This document shows positions 16,601 to 23,990 of a stretch of DNA of 64,000 nucleotides, in pieces. The notes beneath the pieces are model-generated. The model saw nothing but the letters and a program-made list of their open reading frames with translations. It was not told the DNA's origin and ran no database searches. The position numbers and the translations under genes are program-made. Positions within the stretch are counted from its first letter, which is position 1, and every line of letters starts with the position of its first letter. Where the stretch lies: positions 1 through 64,000 of the forward strand of contig JBBDYH010000147.1 in the NCBI GenBank assembly GCA_040901795.1. Direction: 5' to 3'. This stretch comes from JBBDYH01 sp040901795. Lineage in GTDB: Bacteria; Planctomycetota; Planctomycetia; Pirellulales; JALHPA01.

Positions 16601-18067
16601 ATCGGCAAAGACGCGCCCGCTAAGCTGCGCCGGAAACAGCTCGCAAAAGTCGTAGTCCACGGCGTCGTTCGCCGCGGCGAGCGCAATTTGCGACGTTACG
16701 TCCGGCGCCGAGATTACGCCGCCCGCCGAACCGATGGTCTGGCCGCCTTGATAGTAGCCGGCCGGCTGCACTTCGCGGACTGTGTATGTGCCTGGCAACA
16801 ATGCCTCGAACGTGTACTGTCCATTCGCGTTGGTCGCCGTCGTTTGCAACACGGTGCCCGTGGGGCTCAGCAGTTGTACTTCGACGCCGGCCAGCGGCGT
16901 ATCGTGCGGGCCAAAGACGCAGTCGCCTTCCGGGTCGGTATACACCCGCCCGCTGATGCTGCCGGGCAGCACTTCGGCAAAGTCGTTGCGCACGCTGTCT
17001 TGCCCGCCGAGCAGCGTGATTTCGCTGATCACATCGGGCGACGTGGAAACGCCGACCGCCGTGCCGTTCACCGTCCCAGGCCGCGAGCCGACGCTCAGAT
17101 AACCGCCCGGCTGCGTTTCCACCACGCGATACGTACCCGGCGGAACACCATCGAACCGGTAATCGCCCACGGCATTGGTTGTCGCGGACTTTCCGGTCGC
17201 GACATAGGTCGTACCGTTCCACTGCCAGAGCGCGAGCGACACTCCGGCCAGGCCTGGTTCGTTCGCCTCTTGCGAGTTCGACAGGTTGGGATCGTGGAAA
17301 ACGCGGCCCGCAATCGTGATTGGTTTGGCAAATTGCTTCTGCCTCGCAACCGCGCCGGCTGTGCGGTCTTCGCGATCGACCTTGTGCGGCGGAGTGTAGC
17401 TGTCTGGCGGCAAGTCGAGTTGCGTTCCCGCCTGTGCCGCCGCCTCAGCGAACTTATCGTCGTATTCGTCGAAGAAGACCGCGGTCAGCGTGGCGTCCTC
17501 GAAGTGCGGGTTGGTGAACTGACCAGTCAAAAGCGAGCCTTCGAACTCGCCGCCTTCGGCGACCGACGTGGAGCTGAACGAGCCCTGCTCGTCGACGTCA
17601 ATTTCAAAGACCAACTTTTCACCGGCCTCGAAGCTAGCCAGTTCAAACGTGATCAAGGGCGAGCCATCGTGCACCACCACGTTGGTGATCGTAAAGCCGT
17701 TGTGCGAGACAAGGGACAATGCCCCGGGCTTGAAGCTCCCAGCGCCGCCGGCCGTCGTATCGAAAAAGATGTCGCCAATGGTGACGCCGCCGCCCAGCTT
17801 ATCGCCGTTGATGGTCAGGCTTTTGAGTTGCGTGCCAGGTTCGCCGCCGGCAAACGTGATCTCGATCCGATCGCCGGCCGAGTCGTCGCCACTGGCTTCT
17901 TCGAAGTACACGGCGCCCAAATGCAAATCGCCGGCCAGAGGCTGTCGCGGCTCGAGCTCTTCGAAACCGCAGCGGCGCAGCGTCTCTGCCGCAGGGGCGC
18001 CTGCTGTGCCGCCCCAGATCGTTCGGCAGAGGCGGCTCCATCGAGCTGCCTTCCGTAGTAATCGCAC
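13685..18067 (-). CDS. Large surface protein with SdrD-B-like repeats and FG-GAP/VCBS-like C-terminus
   Basis: The GTG at 18067, 7 nt after a GGAGG, is chosen (1460 aa). A longer reading to 18232 would translate an intergenic hairpin. The N-terminus has the motif FEELEPRQPLAGDLHLGAVYF seen in planctomycete exported proteins, without a classical signal peptide. Then come seven SdrD-B-type carboxypeptidase-like repeats of ~115 residues (SGRVYADPEGDC...LAGV...LLD...G.Y.F..LAPG.Y.VREVQPAGY). They are followed by a Pro-rich linker and five FG-GAP-like calcium-type units (GDFNGDGRSEIGAF, GDWDGDGKDDIGVF, and so on). It is probably a cell-surface or extracellular structural protein. The downstream neighbour on the other side of the gap is the WD40 gene, also on the minus strand. 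Confidence 0.82.
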   Translation of the reverse strand: MRLLRKAARWSRLCRTIWGGTAGAPAAETLRRCGFEELEPRQPLAGDLHLGAVYFEEASGDDSAGDRIEITFAGGEPGTQLKSLTINGDKLGGGVTIGDIFFDTTAGGAGSFKPGALSLVSHNGFTITNVVVHDGSPLITFELASFEAGEKLVFEIDVDEQGSFSSTSVAEGGEFEGSLLTGQFTNPHFEDATLTAVFFDEYDDKFAEAAAQAGTQLDLPPDSYTPPHKVDREDRTAGAVARQKQFAKPITIAGRVFHDPNLSNSQEANEPGLAGVSLALWQWNGTTYVATGKSATTNAVGDYRFDGVPPGTYRVVETQPGGYLSVGSRPGTVNGTAVGVSTSPDVISEITLLGGQDSVRNDFAEVLPGSISGRVYTDPEGDCVFGPHDTPLAGVEVQLLSPTGTVLQTTATNANGQYTFEALLPGTYTVREVQPAGYYQGGQTIGSAGGVISAPDVTSQIALAAANDAVDYDFCELFPAQLSGRVFADPEGDGQLGANDLRLGGVVIQLVNATGTVIHTTQTNTEGEYSFTNLAPGAYTVREVQPVGYYHGGQRAGSHGGNDAVADIIGQVTLGSGADAVRYDFWELLPGSISGLVHADPEGDCIIGPRDLPLAGVAVQLLDSSGNVLQTTFTNNQGEYRFDNLAPGTYAVRQVQPAGYYQGDEHVGSAGGVIVGDDHIGQIVIGSGTDAVRYDFCELMPASIRGRVYADPEGDCIFGPEDTPLAGVKIELLDEHDIVVATSFTDTEGRYEFINLAPGEYTLRETQPAGYYQGGTVVGDSGGVITAPDVISEIVLTSAKNAINYDFCEAIPASISGRVHADPEGDCIIGPSDIPLSGVTVQLLNDQGIVVATELTDAEGRYQFDGLAPGVYSVREVQPAGYLDGDEHVGTAGGVIASNDLISHITLGSGTNALDYDFCEIPAASISGYVFQDGPTLTTVRGQPIDPATVRNGVRDAGDLPIAGVTLLLGNLSGEPIFDAAGQPRTAVTDANGYYEFGGLAPGVYTVRQVQPLDYIDFIDTPGTTGGIAINRNDEISPQILQTLSVAHDFDAIIRIPLPAGVISVENNFSEIRIIETDPPPASQPPALPVFFAEPINPEAPRVFNPGGVPQPLVAPFVSDPIAVFIPPLILTGNAGGVSTWHLSVVNGGTPRGARSGEMLVEAPSSVFNVSTWTGANLDAAQWMLVGEADEPAKSALFGAENAIPVSGDFNGDGRSEIGAFINGDWFIDINGNGQWDEDDLWAKLGAEGDLPVVGDWDGDGKDDIGVFGRAWTGDPRAIAHEPGLPHSLNMPKATAKNLPPNKEDAPLRRRMVKVSVQGALRADLIDHVFNFGVTGDHPVAGDWAGNGVDCIGVFRNGVWHMDVDGDGLFTPADRRADFGQKNDIPLAGDWNRDGIDELGVYRDGEWILDSNRNYRIDAEDLRVQMGESGDQPVVGDWNADGRDQIGLMHAGRIEREARR

Positions 18068-18096
18068 GACACATCCTCCGTGATTACAGCCCCCTG

Positions 18097-18155
18097 CACG
18101 TGGCCGCGTCCGCCGCGGCGGACGCGTGCGAGTCTCGGAGAGACTCGTCCACGTG
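18097..18155. repeat. Nested palindromes upstream of the SdrD-B gene
   Basis: The tract starts CACGTGG (18097) and ends CCACGTG (18155). Inside are a perfect 22-bp palindrome at 18105-18126 (CGCGTCCGCC/GGCGGACGCG) and a GAGTCTC-GGA-GAGACTC hairpin. It fills the gap between two minus-strand genes. Confidence 0.75.
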
Positions 18156-18185
18156 AAACTCCTGCCCAAACTCTGGCCAGTTCGG

Positions 18186-19255
18186 CTACCTCCGCAACGC
18201 AGTCCGGCCCGGCAACTCACTGCCGCGTGCATCGCCCACGCCCGACAGCGCTGCGTCCAACCGCCACACTCGCGCCGTCGTATCGAAACTGCCGGAGACC
18301 AACAGCCGCCGCTCGTGGTTGCAATCGAGCGTGGCGATCGAGCCCGTGTGACCAGTGAGACGCTTGACTTCCAGTCGGGATTCCAGGTCCCAAATCCGAA
18401 TTACGTTGTCGCTCCCGCCACTGGCCAGTTGGTCTGGACCGCAAAAGCTGATGGCCAACACTTTGGCGCCCACGCTGTCGAGTGTGAGGAGCGTCTGAGC
18501 AGTGCCTACGTCCCAAATCTGGATCCGCCGATCCTCGCCTGCCGACGCCAGCCGTGTGCCATCGGGCGAGAACGTCAAGGCCCGAATGCGACCGGTGTGG
18601 GCATTCCAGTTGTGCAACGTCTCGCCGTTGGTAGTGTCCCAAAGTCGCAATCGGCCATTGCGTCCACCTCCGGCCAATCGTGTTCCATCCGGCGAGAACG
18701 CCACTGTCCGCATGTCGCGGCAGGGACAGCCGAACGTACGTGCGACTTTGCCGGTGTTGAGGTCGTAGACACGAAGTTGATTCTCAAAACCCGCGACGGC
18801 GAGCCAGCGGCCGTCGGGGCTGAAGCGAGCGCTATAGACCGACGCCGTCTGCTCGGAGAGTGTGCGAAGCTGCTGGCCCGACTTCACATCCCAAACGCGT
18901 ACCGTGCGGTCATCGCCGCCGCTGGCGAGCATGGTCCCGTCGGGCGAAAAGCTCACCGCGCGGACCCAGTCGCGGTGGCCTCGCAAGGTTATGAGTGGTT
19001 TTCCGTCGGCGGCAGTCCAGAGCCGCACGAGATGATCATCGCCGGCTGTGGCGACGAGTGCGCCGTCCGGGCTCAGCGCCGTCGCCGTCAGTACCGGTGC
19101 AGAACCGCCGGCCGATTGACCACGAATGACGATGGGCGATTCAGCACCTTCGTCGTTTGCCGCAAACAGCCAGGGCTTCGGCGTCCAGGGGACGCCNNNN
19201 NNNNNNCGCCGACGATCAGGCCCGCCAGGGCCAGCAAACAGGTCCGTCGTTGCAT
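18186..19255 (-). CDS. Secreted WD40-repeat protein (interrupted by an assembly gap)
   Basis: Seven or so WD40 repeats are visible, each with the SFSPDGTMLASGGDDRTVRVWD pattern, which predicts one beta-propeller for protein-protein contacts. Starting at ATG 19255 the N-terminus reads MQRRTCLLALAGLIVG, a signal peptide, up to the ten Ns at 19197-19206. Beyond the gap the propeller is in another frame, which only means that the true gap length is not 10. So the gene is probably intact and secreted, about 350-360 aa. There are no enzymatic motifs. It lies on the same strand as the SdrD-B gene, 118 nt upstream of it. Confidence 0.75.
19197..19206. other. Assembly gap (10 N)
   Basis: Ten undefined bases lie within the 5' end of the WD40 gene, and the reading frame does not continue across them. 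The true length is unknown. Confidence 0.99.
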
Positions 19256-19450
19256 GGCGATTCCGTTCGCGCGTGGGTGTGCGCCTCTCGATCCCGAGAC
19301 TCAGCAACTGCGCAGGGCGAACCGCAGTCGCCGCGGCGACCCGTGGCGCTATTCAATTAGTATCGGCCGGCAGCCGACCTCAGCCGCAATAGATATCTCA
19401 CGGTCGGGAAAGCGAGCGCGATTGGGCCGATGGGGCAAAGCTGGCCGGCG

Positions 19451-20851
19451 CTAGCGTCGTTCGCGAAAATCAGCGCTATCCAGTCCGTGATTCTTCATCA
19501 GCCGGTAGAGTGTACCGCGGGGCAGCTTGGCTTCTCGCGCGGCTGATTGGACTTCCCCTTGATTACGCGTAAGCAGGTCGGTCAGGTATTGCCGTTCGAA
19601 GTGGGCCACGTGCTCGTCGCGAAGCTGGAAATACCCCAAGGAGCCGCTGGAATCGGGGGCCTCCGCGCCTCGCTCGCCCGCCGCAACGACGACCTCGTCG
19701 GGCAAGTCGTCCAGCCCGATCATCGTCCCCTTGGCCAGCGCGATGGCACGGCGAATGACATTCTGCAGCTCACGGACGTTGCCCGGCCAGGAGTATTGCC
19801 GCAGCACCTGATAGGCTTCGGGCGTGATGCCGCTCATCGGCTTAGCCATCTCGCGGCTTTGGCGGTTGGCGAAGAACTCGGCCAACAACCCAATGTCGTC
19901 GCCGCGAATTCGTAACGGCGGCAAGTCGATCCGCACGACGTTGATACGGTAATAGAGGTCCTGGCGAAAGAGTCCCTGGCGGACCATCGTATCGAGATCG
20001 CGCGCCGTGGCGGCCACCACGCGGACGTCGACCTCAACTTCCTCGCGCGCGCCGACGCGACGAATCCGCCGCTCCTGCAATGTGCGCAAAAGTTTGGCTT
20101 GCAACAAGAGGGGCAGCTCGCCAATCTCATCAAGAAACACCGTGCCGCCGTCTGCAAACTCCAGCAAACCGATCCGGCGGCTATCGGCGCCGGTGAACGC
20201 GCCGCGCTCGTGGCCAAACAACTCGCTCTCCAAGAGGTTGTCCGGAATCGCGCCGCAGTCGATCGGCACGAACGGCCGGCCGGCCCGACGACTGCGGCGA
20301 TGGATCGCACGCGCCACCAGTTCCTTGCCGGTGCCGGTCGCCCCGAGCACCAGCACATCGACGTTCGAGGCGGCGACTTGTTCGATGGTCTCATAGACGC
20401 GGCGCATGGGGGGGCTTGCGCCGATGATTTCCTCGAACGTGTACGGCCGCTCGATCTGCCTTCGCAGCAACTCGTGTTCGGCATCGAGCCGGCGACCGGC
20501 GAGCACGCGCTGGGCGCTGCGCGCCAAGTCTTCCGCCGCCAACGGTTTGGCCAGATAGTCCGCGGCGCCCAGACGCAATCCCGCAGTCACGCTTTCGACA
20601 CTCGGTTGATGCGCCAACAGAATGACCGGCAGACTCCTATCGATCTTCTGCACCGCCCCGAGAAGGGCCAACCCGTCAACTGACGGTGGGGCAACGGCCG
20701 CGAGCACAAGATCGAATGATTCCGCTTCCAATAGAGGGAGGGCGGCATCTGGATCGGTCACAAGTCGAACATCGGCCGCGGAAAGCGCCTTGCGCACCAA
20801 CGGCTCGATGGCAGGGTCGTTGTCGATAACAAGGACGTGCGCGCGCTTCAT
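19451..20851 (-). CDS. Sigma-54-dependent transcriptional activator with degenerate receiver domain
   Basis: In the 466-aa NtrC-type protein residues 1-120 form a receiver-like domain, 140-375 an AAA+ sigma-54 interaction domain, and ~425-466 a Fis-type helix-turn-helix (EVQSAAREAKLPRGTLYRLMK). Walker A is GATGTGKE (170-177), the sigma-54 loop GAFTGA (217-222) and Walker B GGTVFLDEIGELP. The receiver aligns well (FDLVL at 46-50), but the phospho-acceptor Asp is Ala52 and the conserved Thr/Ser is Ala80. Lys102 is kept. Phosphorylation is therefore unlikely and control must come another way. No histidine kinase is adjacent. A GTAGGG repeat (20889-20979) lies upstream. Confidence 0.9.
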   Translation of the reverse strand: MKRAHVLVIDNDPAIEPLVRKALSAADVRLVTDPDAALPLLEAESFDLVLAAVAPPSVDGLALLGAVQKIDRSLPVILLAHQPSVESVTAGLRLGAADYLAKPLAAEDLARSAQRVLAGRRLDAEHELLRRQIERPYTFEEIIGASPPMRRVYETIEQVAASNVDVLVLGATGTGKELVARAIHRRSRRAGRPFVPIDCGAIPDNLLESELFGHERGAFTGADSRRIGLLEFADGGTVFLDEIGELPLLLQAKLLRTLQERRIRRVGAREEVEVDVRVVAATARDLDTMVRQGLFRQDLYYRINVVRIDLPPLRIRGDDIGLLAEFFANRQSREMAKPMSGITPEAYQVLRQYSWPGNVRELQNVIRRAIALAKGTMIGLDDLPDEVVVAAGERGAEAPDSSGSLGYFQLRDEHVAHFERQYLTDLLTRNQGEVQSAAREAKLPRGTLYRLMKNHGLDSADFRERR

Positions 20852-20888
20852 TCAGACGGTTTTCTCCTGCCGCCTTTGTCTCGCATCG

Positions 20889-20979
20889 GTAGGGAACGGC
20901 CTCTGTGCCGTTCCGTTGGGCGAGTTGGCGCACCTATGCTACTTCGCGCTTCCGGAACGCCACGGAGGGCGTTCCCTAC
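20889..20979. repeat. GTAGGG...CCCTAC palindromic repeat, second copy
   Basis: The first 39 nt (20889-20927) are the exact reverse complement of 12448-12486. The element ends GCGTTCCCTAC and contains GGAACGCC...GGGCGTTCC. It is located between the sigma-54 activator and ftr. Confidence 0.8.
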
Positions 20980-21022
20980 GGAGTTAAGACTCTGCTTAGA
21001 ATCCGCGAACCGGCCACCAATG

Positions 21023-21913
21023 TCAACCGGAGAGCACGTCGTGCAGCCGGAATTGAAACTTGCCGAGCTTTCCGCCATAGTTGCCCGCGCTGATTGCAAC
21101 CACACCCTCGCCGGCCGCGGCGCGGATGGCCGCCGACATTGCTCCCGCGACGGATGACTCATCGACTCCGTCGATGACAATTTCGCAGGCGCACTCTGCG
21201 TCTGGATGAAGTTGCGATTCGACGAGTCCCCGCAGCGTCGGGCAAAACCAGTCGGCCGTGGACGCCTTGAGCGCTTTGTAGCGCGAGCCGACTTTACTGC
21301 CGCTGCGCGCGACACCACCCGGAAATGGCGTGATGGAGCCCTCCAGAAGTGCAATGGCGGCCACTCCTCGCCGCGCGGCCGCCAATGCGATTTCGAGCGT
21401 CGTTGCTTCAATCACGACGTTGCCGCCGCCGACGCCCTTCTCGATGCCCAACGATTCCTCGACGATGAACTCACCGTCCATCACCGGGATTCGCCAATAG
21501 CGACGGCCGTCGATTTGCTTGCTCTGCTGGTGACCGTCGCCGAAGTAGCGCAGCGATTTGCCCAGCGGCAGCCGTTCGCCGCTCGCGGGCAACCCATCGA
21601 ACACGGCGGTCGTGGGACAGGTCATTAAACACTGTCCCGTTCGATTCATTGCGGCCTTGGCTAGTTGCTCGCTTGAAAAACCAAACAAGAGCAGCGATGC
21701 CCCAGCACGGCCGTCCGGCGTTTCGTCGGGGGCGAGCTTGCGCTCCAGGCCTGCCTCACAGTCGCAGCCGATGACCGAGGAGCTATAGCCGGCAGCCTCT
21801 TTCATTGCCGCGTCGAGCCAGTAATCATCGTGCGCGGTGATGATCAGCCGCGTATAGCGCAGGCGAAACGCCTCGGCGAAGGTGTCGACGATTTCCGTGG
21901 TACCAAGCTGCAT
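21023..21913 (-). CDS. ftr: Formylmethanofuran--tetrahydromethanopterin N-formyltransferase
   Basis: The product is 296 aa from ATG 21913, matching the usual ~297 aa of Ftr/FhcD. Recognisable blocks are VDTFAEAF near the N-terminus, ETPDGRAG, RTGQCLMTCPTTAVFDGLP, and the C-terminal VVAISAGNYGGKLGKFQFRL. The enzyme transfers a formyl group between methanofuran-like cofactor and H4MPT. In planctomycetes it belongs to the H4MPT-linked C1 pathway for formaldehyde oxidation. In other bacteria it sits with fhcABC, but no such neighbours are seen here, so the pathway genes must be scattered. Longer in-frame extension upstream is low-complexity intergenic sequence and is not used. Confidence 0.9.
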   Translation of the reverse strand: MQLGTTEIVDTFAEAFRLRYTRLIITAHDDYWLDAAMKEAAGYSSSVIGCDCEAGLERKLAPDETPDGRAGASLLLFGFSSEQLAKAAMNRTGQCLMTCPTTAVFDGLPASGERLPLGKSLRYFGDGHQQSKQIDGRRYWRIPVMDGEFIVEESLGIEKGVGGGNVVIEATTLEIALAAARRGVAAIALLEGSITPFPGGVARSGSKVGSRYKALKASTADWFCPTLRGLVESQLHPDAECACEIVIDGVDESSVAGAMSAAIRAAAGEGVVAISAGNYGGKLGKFQFRLHDVLSG

Positions 21914-22864
21914 GGGATCAGGTGACAGGGGTCGGGGGACAGGGGGTAGGTCAGCAGCCCCGGCCGGAAGGCCGGGGTTGGCAGTTGTCGTGGTCGGCAG
22001 CCAGGCGCTATTGACTTTGTATCGGCTAAGTTGGTGGCTCGTGAGTTGGAGTGGCTGGTGAGCTGGCTGCCGGATGCGAATTTTTGCGCGCGCGGAGCAA
22101 AGATTGTATGGCGTGCAAAAAAAATAACGAGTGCTCCGCGCCCTCACCCTCACTCCACCCCGCTCCACCTTCGCAATCGCTTGCGGCATATCGACCGCCC
22201 AACCCCGCGCTACAAATCCCCAACGCCGCTTTCCCGCCACCCGCCCTCTGCCCTCTGCCCTCAGGATGCCCGCCGCGGCGGGCCCTCGGATCCCTGCCCC
22301 ATCTTCGCCTGGCACTTGCTGCAAGGGCGCGTCGAGAATCCGACCACTGTTTGAGGAGCGGTGTGTCGGAGCGCAGCAGGCTGGGGGCATTATTGCGCGC
22401 CCAGGTCACGCCCTCCTGAGCGCTACCGAAGGCAGCCGTTTCAGCGCTTCGATTGTGAACATCGACGAACCCAAACGGTTTGTCGTCGAAGCAGCCGGTC
22501 GATGTGCCAACCATGAGGTGGAGGCAAACGAGTGCGACAAGCTGTAATGAATCTGAGTTGGGACACCGGACGACGTTAGAACCTTTTATCGCTGGCGTAC
22601 ATACTTGGGAGATGGATTGCGGCGGCGGATGGCTGATGGAACTGAGCGGCTGCAACGAAACTACGGGTAGCGCAAACGCCTTAAGGCTCGAAACAGGAAT
22701 GTGACTTGTCGTGGCTGCCCCAGTACAATGCTCATTGTTCTCGTCGTTCTTGCCTGCGTTACTATGGGTCAATAACTCTTGATCGAGGACCGCATCGTAG
22801 CTCTGGCCGCGGGCTGACTATCGGTTCGCCATCGGAGCGCTGGGACAATTGAGTGAGGAATACA
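21914..22864. other. 950-bp region without a convincing gene
   Basis: The stretch contains a perfect GGCC-rich hairpin (CCCCGGCC-GGAA-GGCCGGGG, near 21958-21977) and short tandem-like tracts (CCCTCTGCCCTCTGCCCT near 22245). Open frames on both strands are Pro/Arg/Ser-rich and look random. No promoter or RNA gene is recognised. Confidence 0.5.
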
Positions 22865-23899
22865 ATGCCCGCCGTGCACGGTCCCCGGGCCGAATACTAC
22901 GACCCACGCGATGGCGATCGGGCCGTACGTGTGCAAAGCCTGCACATTGAACACGGTTCGCGGGAGCCACCGCGCACGAACTATTTCGCCGTCTACCGGG
23001 TCGATTCGGGTTCCGGCACCGTCGCCGCCGATGACGCTCACTGCCCCTTCGGCCCCGGCTCGCTGCTGTTCTTCGTGCCCTACCAGTACGTCCGCTTCGC
23101 CGCCGCCGAAGCTGTGCGCGGTGAAGTAATTGAGTTCCACGCCAACTTCCTGTGTGTCGAGACGTTTCACGCCGAGGTCGGCTGTAGTGGAAAGCTGTTC
23201 AATGACCCCTACGGTGTCCCTGTGCTTCCGCTCGACGAGCGCGTGCTGGCGGAGGTGACTGATCTGTCTGCGCGCATCCGACGGGAACTGGCGGATCGCG
23301 GGCTGGCGCATTCCGAGGCGGTGCTGGCTTACTTGAGGCTGCTGCTCATCGTTGCCACGCGCGAGAAAACAGGGGAAGGAGCAGCGTGCCGAACGGCAAC
23401 CGCTCACCGCCACCCGGTCCTGGCCCAACTCGGAGAATTAATCGAGCAGAACTATCGCACCTGGCACTCGCCCGCCTTGTACGCGGACGCGCTGTACATG
23501 ACGGAAAAGGCACTGGGGCGCGTTGTCCGAGCGCACCTCGGCACCACGCCCACGGACCTGATCCGACGCCGCGTCCTTATCCATGCGAAGTGGCAACTCC
23601 TGCACACGCTGCGACCGGTCAAAGAGATCGCCCGCGAGACCGGCTTCAGTGACGAGCTGTATTTCAGCCGGCTGTTCAAGAAGGCGACGGGGGTCTCTCC
23701 CATCTACTTCCGCGAGTTCGAAACGACGATCCGCGGCGGGAGCAATCTGTCCATGTTTTTGGTCCAGTCGTCCATTCCAACACCGGCGGGCGAGGTCGAT
23801 AATTCGGTCATCAGCTCGGACCATGTTGGCGGTTCCGACGGCATTGCCCGTGACGGCGCTCGTCGGAGACGTGGCAATAGGCGTGCGAAAAGTGTTTGA
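22865..23899 (+). CDS. AraC-family transcriptional regulator
   Basis: The protein has 344 aa from ATG 22865. The N-terminal half is a cupin-like ligand domain (RTNYFAVYRVDSGSGTV..., CPFGPGSLLFFVPYQYVRF). Residues ~190-285 carry the double helix-turn-helix of AraC proteins: MTEKALGRVVRAHLGTTPTD, VKEIARETGFSDELYFSRLF, KKATGVSPIYFRE. The last ~55 residues after the DNA-binding domain are unusual and Arg/Gly/Ser-rich, and may be read-through of non-coding sequence. The propeller gene starts 91 nt downstream on the same strand and may be its target. Inducer unknown. Confidence 0.85.
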   Translation: MPAVHGPRAEYYDPRDGDRAVRVQSLHIEHGSREPPRTNYFAVYRVDSGSGTVAADDAHCPFGPGSLLFFVPYQYVRFAAAEAVRGEVIEFHANFLCVETFHAEVGCSGKLFNDPYGVPVLPLDERVLAEVTDLSARIRRELADRGLAHSEAVLAYLRLLLIVATREKTGEGAACRTATAHRHPVLAQLGELIEQNYRTWHSPALYADALYMTEKALGRVVRAHLGTTPTDLIRRRVLIHAKWQLLHTLRPVKEIARETGFSDELYFSRLFKKATGVSPIYFREFETTIRGGSNLSMFLVQSSIPTPAGEVDNSVISSDHVGGSDGIARDGARRRRGNRRAKSV

Positions 23900-23990
23900 G
23901 CTGGCAGCGACCCAAGCACAAGCACTCTCAGCTCATGATGCCCGAGCGGACGTACGACCACACTCTTTGGACAATCGGTAAGGAGCGATC

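Noticed and set aside
15300..17100. Regular repeats every ~345 bp looked at as a CRISPR or satellite array
   Set aside because: They are coding repeats (SdrD-B domains) in one open frame; units are far too long and spacers are not unique short sequences.
14642..18058. Long plus-strand frames opposite the SdrD-B gene (553 and 567 codons)
   Set aside because: They are antisense shadows of GC-rich repeats, Arg/Val/Ala-rich, with no domains, while the minus-strand frame has clear repeats and a ribosome site.
18149..18163. Second parS-like sequence (CACGTGAAAC)
   Set aside because: Only 10 of 16 bases fit; the left arm is different (GTC instead of TGTTT), so it is part of the hairpin repeat.
22026..22772. 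248-codon minus-strand frame
   Set aside because: Composition is random, it crosses low-complexity tracts, and it has no ribosome site or recognisable domain.
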